A stretch of 31,801 bases of DNA from Algiphilus sp. (GTDB lineage: Bacteria > Pseudomonadota > Gammaproteobacteria > Nevskiales > Nevskiaceae). The notes below the pieces were generated by a model. It was not told the origin of the DNA. It was given only the letters and a program-made list of their open reading frames with translations, and searched no databases. Position numbers and translations under genes: made by a program. This document shows, one piece after another, positions 28,086 to 31,801 of this stretch (position 1 is its first letter; every line of letters begins with the position of its first letter). The DNA lies in NCBI RefSeq assembly GCF_023145115.1, contig NZ_JAGLEJ010000047.1:1-31801 (forward strand), in the 5' to 3' direction.

Positions 28086-29362
28086 GCCGCGCCGTCGCCG
28101 CGCAGCTGCCGGAGACGCTCGCGCACGCGGGACTCGATGCCGCGATCGGTGGGCTCGTAGAAGCGTGCGCCCACCAGCGCATCCGGGAGGAACTGCTGAC
28201 CGGCGGCGTGCGCCTCGGGCTCGTCGTGATCGTAGCGATAGCCCTTGCCGTAACCGAGATCCTTCATCAACCCGGTGGGCGCATTGCGGATGTGCAGCGG
28301 CACCGGCGCGCTGCCGTGCTGGTCGACCGCCGCCATGGCGCGCTTGTAGGCGGTGTAGCCGGCATTGCTCTTGGGCGCGACGGCCAGCCAGATGACGACT
28401 TCGGCGAGCGCCAGCTCGCCTTCCGGCGAACCGATGCGGTCATAGGCGTCCCACGCCGCCAGCGCCATCTGCAGCGCCTTCGGGTCGGCCAGACCGATGT
28501 CCTCGTAGGCCATGCGCGCCAGCCGCCGGGCCAGGTAGCCGGGGTCGGCGCCGCCGTCGATCATGCGGCAGAACCAGTAGAGCGCGGCGTCCGGGTCCGA
28601 CCCCCGCACCGCCTTGTGCAGCGCCGATATCTGGTCGTAGAAGGCGTCGCCCTGCTTGTCGAAGCGCCGCATGCTGCGCCCGAAGACCTGTGCCAGCCCC
28701 TTCTCGTCAGCGGCACCGCCGGCACCGAGATAGTCCGCGGCCATCTCCAGCATGACCAGTGCGCGGCGCGCGTCGCCGTCGGCCATCTCGATGATCCGCC
28801 GGCGCCAGTCGTCGGGCAGTTCCAACGGCGCCACGCCGCGCTCGGCATCGGTCAGCGCGCGTTCCAGCATGGCATCGACGGCGGCGTCGTCGAGCGGGTG
28901 CAGCACGAACACGCGGGCGCGCGACAGCAACGCGCTGTTGAGCTCGAAGGACGGATTCTCGGTGGTGGCGCCGACCAGCGTCAGCGTGCCGTCCTCGACG
29001 AAGGGCAGCAGCGCATCCTGCTGGGCCTTGTTGAAGCGATGGATCTCGTCGATGAACAGCACCGTGTCGGTACCGTGCATGCGCGCCTTCTGCGCGCTCG
29101 CCACCGCTTCACGGATGTCCTTGACGCCCGCCATGACGGCGGAGAGCGTGCGGAACTCGGCCGCGACGTGGGCGGCCAGCAGGCGGGCCAGCGTGGTCTT
29201 GCCGCAGCCGGGCGGTCCCCAGAAGACCATCGAGGGCACGCGGCCGGCGTCGATGGCGGCGCGCAGCGGCGCGTCCGGTGCCAGCAGATGGGGCTGGCCG
29301 AGCACTTCCTCGATGGTGCGCGGCCGCATGCGCGCGGCCAGCGGCTCGCTGCGATCGACCAT
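28082..29362 (-). CDS. rarA: Replication-associated recombination protein A (AAA+ ATPase, MgsA/RarA)
   Basis: RarA acts at stalled replication forks as a clamp-loader-like AAA+ ATPase related to eukaryotic WRNIP1. The 426-aa product shows LAARMRPRTIEEVLGQ at the N-terminus, Walker A GPPGCGKTTLARLLA at about residues 49-63, Walker B FIDEIHRFNKAQQDALLP, the sensor TTENPSFELNSALLSRARVF and the C-terminal oligomerisation domain with YWFCRMIDGGADPGYLARRL. The start is the ATG at 29362, 13 nt after lolA, though no strong ribosome binding site is visible. The 3' end overlaps crcB by 4 nt. Length and order are typical of gammaproteobacteria. Confidence 0.96.
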   Translation of the reverse strand: MVDRSEPLAARMRPRTIEEVLGQPHLLAPDAPLRAAIDAGRVPSMVFWGPPGCGKTTLARLLAAHVAAEFRTLSAVMAGVKDIREAVASAQKARMHGTDTVLFIDEIHRFNKAQQDALLPFVEDGTLTLVGATTENPSFELNSALLSRARVFVLHPLDDAAVDAMLERALTDAERGVAPLELPDDWRRRIIEMADGDARRALVMLEMAADYLGAGGAADEKGLAQVFGRSMRRFDKQGDAFYDQISALHKAVRGSDPDAALYWFCRMIDGGADPGYLARRLARMAYEDIGLADPKALQMALAAWDAYDRIGSPEGELALAEVVIWLAVAPKSNAGYTAYKRAMAAVDQHGSAPVPLHIRNAPTGLMKDLGYGKGYRYDHDEPEAHAAGQQFLPDALVGARFYEPTDRGIESRVRERLRQLRGDGAA

Positions 29363-29375
29363 CAGCGCCGCGGCA

Positions 29376-30020
29376 TCATTCGAGGGCGACCACTTCGGTG
29401 CCCTCGGGCGGCGTGAAGCGCAGCCGCGATTCCGCGATCGCTTCGTTGACCGTCACCGCGGAGAAGCGGACCTCGGTACGGCCGCCGATGCGGTCCTCGA
29501 AGAAGAGCGCCTCCGGCACGCCGTCGCGCAGGTGCAGCAGCACCGAGCGGAAGTCGCTCTGGTCGGAGTCCGGCACCAGTCGCACCGCCGCGACGCCGTC
29601 GGGCAGCGCCTCCGGCTCGGCATTCTCGATCGCGAAGCGTTCGCGCAGCCCGGCCCCCTCCGCGAGCAGCTCGGCCGGCGTGCCGGCAAGCGCGGGCGCG
29701 GCCGGCCGGCGGGTGGCCTGGGCGAGATCGGGGTCGTAGTGCCACAGGGTCTCGCCGTCCGCGACCACGACCTGCGCGAAGGGCGCCTGCACTTCCCAGC
29801 GGAAGCGGCCGGGCCGCTGCAGCCAGAATCGGCCGGTGCTCTCCTGAAGCACCGTGCCGGTGTCGTCGCGCTCGATCTGCGTGAAATCGGCGCTCAGGGT
29901 CTCGACGCGTTCGACGAAGCGTGTCAGCGCGGCCTCGGCCTCCTGGCTGGCGGCGGATAGCGACACCGGAAGGAGGAGTGCGCCGAGCAGAAGGGCGGCG
30001 GTGTGGCGGAATCGGGTCAT
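29376..30020 (-). CDS. lolA: Outer-membrane lipoprotein carrier protein LolA
   Basis: LolA shuttles lipoproteins through the periplasm from LolCDE to LolB. The 214-aa product has a signal peptide ending near residue 23 (LLPVSLSAAS). The typical motif ETLSADFTQIERD is followed by STGRFWLQRPGRFRWEVQAPF, ADGETLWHYDPDLAQATRRP and a C-terminal FTPPEGTEVVAL. The family's hydrophobic open beta-barrel is consistent with these blocks. It lies between ftsK and rarA, the conserved position in many gammaproteobacteria, and 91 nt downstream of ftsK. It would carry the large lipoprotein encoded at the left of this window among many others. Confidence 0.95.
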   Translation of the reverse strand: MTRFRHTAALLLGALLLPVSLSAASQEAEAALTRFVERVETLSADFTQIERDDTGTVLQESTGRFWLQRPGRFRWEVQAPFAQVVVADGETLWHYDPDLAQATRRPAAPALAGTPAELLAEGAGLRERFAIENAEPEALPDGVAAVRLVPDSDQSDFRSVLLHLRDGVPEALFFEDRIGGRTEVRFSAVTVNEAIAESRLRFTPPEGTEVVALE

Positions 30021-30111
30021 GGCGGAAGCGTGCCGGATGGGATGGCGCCCCGATCATTGGGAGCCGGCGGTGAATGCGTCGTGAATCGTGCCATGCTGGC
30101 GGAACGCGGCT

Positions 30112-31801
30112 TCATTCCCGGCCCGACTGGACGAGGATCTCGCGATTGCCGCCCGGGCCACTAGGCCCCACGACGCCGGACGTTTCCATCTGCTCGACGA
30201 TGCGCGCGGCGCGGTTGTAGCCGATCTTGAGCCGGCGCTGCACCCAGGAGGTGGAGGCCTTGCCGGACTCGATGACGATCTGCACGGCCTGATCGTAGAG
30301 CGGATCCTGCTCGGCATCACCGTCGCTGTCGCCGCCCGGCGCTTCGACATCGCCGGAGCAGACCGCATCGATGTACTCGGGTTCGGCGACCTGCTTGAGG
30401 TACTCGACCACCTTGTGGACCTCGTGGTCGTCGACGAAGGCGCCGTGCACGCGGTCGATGCGGCTCGATCCCACCGGTCGATACAGGCCGTCGCCGTGGC
30501 CGAGCAGGGTCTCGGCGCCGATCTCGTCGAGGATGGTGCGCGAATCGACGCGCGAGGCCACCTGGAAGGCCAGGCGGGTCGGGATGTTCGCCTTGATGAG
30601 GCCGGTGATGACGTCGACCGACGGGCGCTGCGTCGCCACGATGAGGTGGATGCCGGCGGCGCGCGCCTTCTGCGCGATGCGGGCGATCAGCTCCTCGACC
30701 TTCTTGCCCACCACCATCATCATGTCGGCGAGCTCGTCGATGACCACGACGATGTGCGGGATCTCCTCGTCCAGCTTCGGTTTCGGCGGCGCGTCCGGAT
30801 CCTCCTCGCCGTCGGCGAACAGCGGCGCCGACTGCATCGGGTCCTCCAGCGGCGCGCCGCGGTCGACCGCTTCGCGGATCTTCTTGTTGAGGCCGGCCAG
30901 GTTGCGCACGCCGACGCGCGTCATGAGCTGGTAGCGGCGCTCCATCTCGCCCACGCACCAGCGCAGCGCGTTGGCGGCGTCCTTCATGTCGGTGACCACC
31001 GGCGTCAGCAGGTGCGGAATGCCCTCGTAGACCGACAACTCCAGCATCTTCGGATCGATGAAGATGAAGCGCAGCTGCTGGTGCGTCGCCTTGTAGAGCA
31101 TCGACAGGATCATGGTGTTGATCGCCACCGACTTGCCCGAGCCGGTGGTGCCCGCGACCATGAGATGCGGCATCTTGCCGAGATCGACCACCATCGGGCG
31201 GCCGGCGATGTCCTTGCCCAGCCCCATCGACAGCGGCGACGCCATGTTGCGGTACTCGGGCGCGTTGAGGATCTCGGACAGCGACACGATGTCGCGGTGC
31301 TGGTTGGGGATCTCCAGCCCCACCACGGACTTGCCGGCGATGACCTCGATGACGCGCACCGACGACACCGACAGCGCGCGCGCGAGGTCGCGCGACAGGT
31401 TGGTGATCTGCGAGCCCTTGACGCCCGGAGCGGGCTGCAGCTCGAAGCGCGTGACCACCGGCCCGGGCTGGGCCTCAACGACCTGCGCGGTGACGTTGAA
31501 GTCCTTGAGATGCTTCTCGAGATCGCGCGATATGCGCTCGACATCCTCGGCCGTGAAGCCCTGCTTGGACGGCCGCGCCGCATCGAGCATGTCCAGCGGC
31601 GGCAGCGGATCGCCGGTGAAGGCCGGCACGCCGCCGCCCTTGCCGGTGTCGTCGATGGCGAGCGACAGCTGCTCTTCCCGGGGCTCGGCGGGCGCGCTCT
31701 TCGCGGCCTTGCGGCGCGACTTGCGGCTCCGGGTCGCGGCCCTGGCGTCGGCGGGCGGCGCATCGACGCTGGGCGCCGCACGCGGTGCCGGCGCGGCCAC
31801 C
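30112..31801 (-). CDS. ftsK: DNA translocase FtsK, C-terminal part (5' end outside the window)
   Basis: FtsK pumps DNA at the division septum and activates XerCD at dif. The visible 562 residues are the end of the linker (Pro/Ala-rich with basic RSRKSRRKAAKS), then the motor: alpha and beta domains with AQVVEAQPGPVVTRFELQ, Walker A GTTGSGKSVAINTMI, Walker B IVVVIDELADMMMV and ATQRPSVDVITGLIKANIPT. The C-terminal gamma winged helix (ESGKASTSWVQRRLKIGYNRAARIVEQM) reads KOPS sequences. The frame is open to the window edge, so the N-terminal membrane domain is missing only because of the cut. A 91-nt spacer separates it from lolA. Confidence 0.96.
   Translation of the reverse strand, partial: VAAPAPRAAPSVDAPPADARAATRSRKSRRKAAKSAPAEPREEQLSLAIDDTGKGGGVPAFTGDPLPPLDMLDAARPSKQGFTAEDVERISRDLEKHLKDFNVTAQVVEAQPGPVVTRFELQPAPGVKGSQITNLSRDLARALSVSSVRVIEVIAGKSVVGLEIPNQHRDIVSLSEILNAPEYRNMASPLSMGLGKDIAGRPMVVDLGKMPHLMVAGTTGSGKSVAINTMILSMLYKATHQQLRFIFIDPKMLELSVYEGIPHLLTPVVTDMKDAANALRWCVGEMERRYQLMTRVGVRNLAGLNKKIREAVDRGAPLEDPMQSAPLFADGEEDPDAPPKPKLDEEIPHIVVVIDELADMMMVVGKKVEELIARIAQKARAAGIHLIVATQRPSVDVITGLIKANIPTRLAFQVASRVDSRTILDEIGAETLLGHGDGLYRPVGSSRIDRVHGAFVDDHEVHKVVEYLKQVAEPEYIDAVCSGDVEAPGGDSDGDAEQDPLYDQAVQIVIESGKASTSWVQRRLKIGYNRAARIVEQMETSGVVGPSGPGGNREILVQSGRE

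Noticed and set aside
27730..28400. Search for a fluoride riboswitch before the crcB pair
   Set aside because: The upstream sequence is rarA coding sequence with a 4-nt overlap; no aptamer-like leader is visible.

Overview
The window is very GC-rich DNA whose genes read almost entirely with G or C at the third codon position. It looks like a chromosomal segment of a gammaproteobacterium. The gene order ftsK-lolA-rarA-serS, the FabR-like regulator and the mix of Pseudomonas-type and Salmonella-type cobalamin genes fit that group. I cannot place it further with confidence; an aquatic or marine lineage such as Nevskiales, Salinisphaerales or a halophile is only a guess.

Layout. (1) 1-286: tail-less remnant of an IS481-type transposase. 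(2) 286-6379: accessory stretch with a FabR-like TetR repressor divergent from an unrecognised 341-aa protein, a small 2-oxoglutarate/Fe(II) dioxygenase, a large esterase-like lipoprotein and a 91-aa hypothetical protein. (3) 6376-22516, minus strand: a 13-gene cobalamin operon read from a promoter and cobalamin riboswitch at about 22.3-22.5 kb, in the order btuB, cobO, cobB, bluB, cbiB, cobD, a CobN-like gene, an ExbB/MotA-like gene, a DUF2149 gene, cobQ, cobU, cobT, cobS. (4) 22649-25310, plus strand: divergent btuF-btuC-btuD, the periplasmic binding protein and ABC importer for B12. (5) 25241-31801, minus strand: ftsK (partial), lolA, rarA, two crcB genes, serS and a 2H phosphoesterase, the housekeeping flank.

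How the B12 genes fit together. BtuB with TonB energy brings corrinoids across the outer membrane, and BtuF/BtuCD carries them across the inner membrane. CobO adenosylates, CobB and CobQ amidate the ring, CobD and CbiB add the aminopropanol arm, CobU activates it, BluB makes dimethylbenzimidazole, CobT activates that base and CobS joins the halves. None of the ring-building enzymes, no ChlI/ChlD or CobS/CobT-type AAA+ chelatase subunits and no alpha-ribazole phosphatase are in the window.

The most interesting part is the module in the middle of the operon. The CobN-like protein has a Sec signal peptide, a C-terminal membrane anchor and a long His/Asp/Glu-rich insert with a 12-unit 9-bp repeat. 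It is followed by an ExbB/MotA-like channel subunit and a small DUF2149 protein with one membrane-embedded Asp. This suggests a periplasmic, proton-motive-force-coupled metal or tetrapyrrole handling machine rather than a normal cytoplasmic cobaltochelatase. Most junctions in the operons are 4-nt ATGA or GTGA overlaps, so translational coupling is likely throughout.
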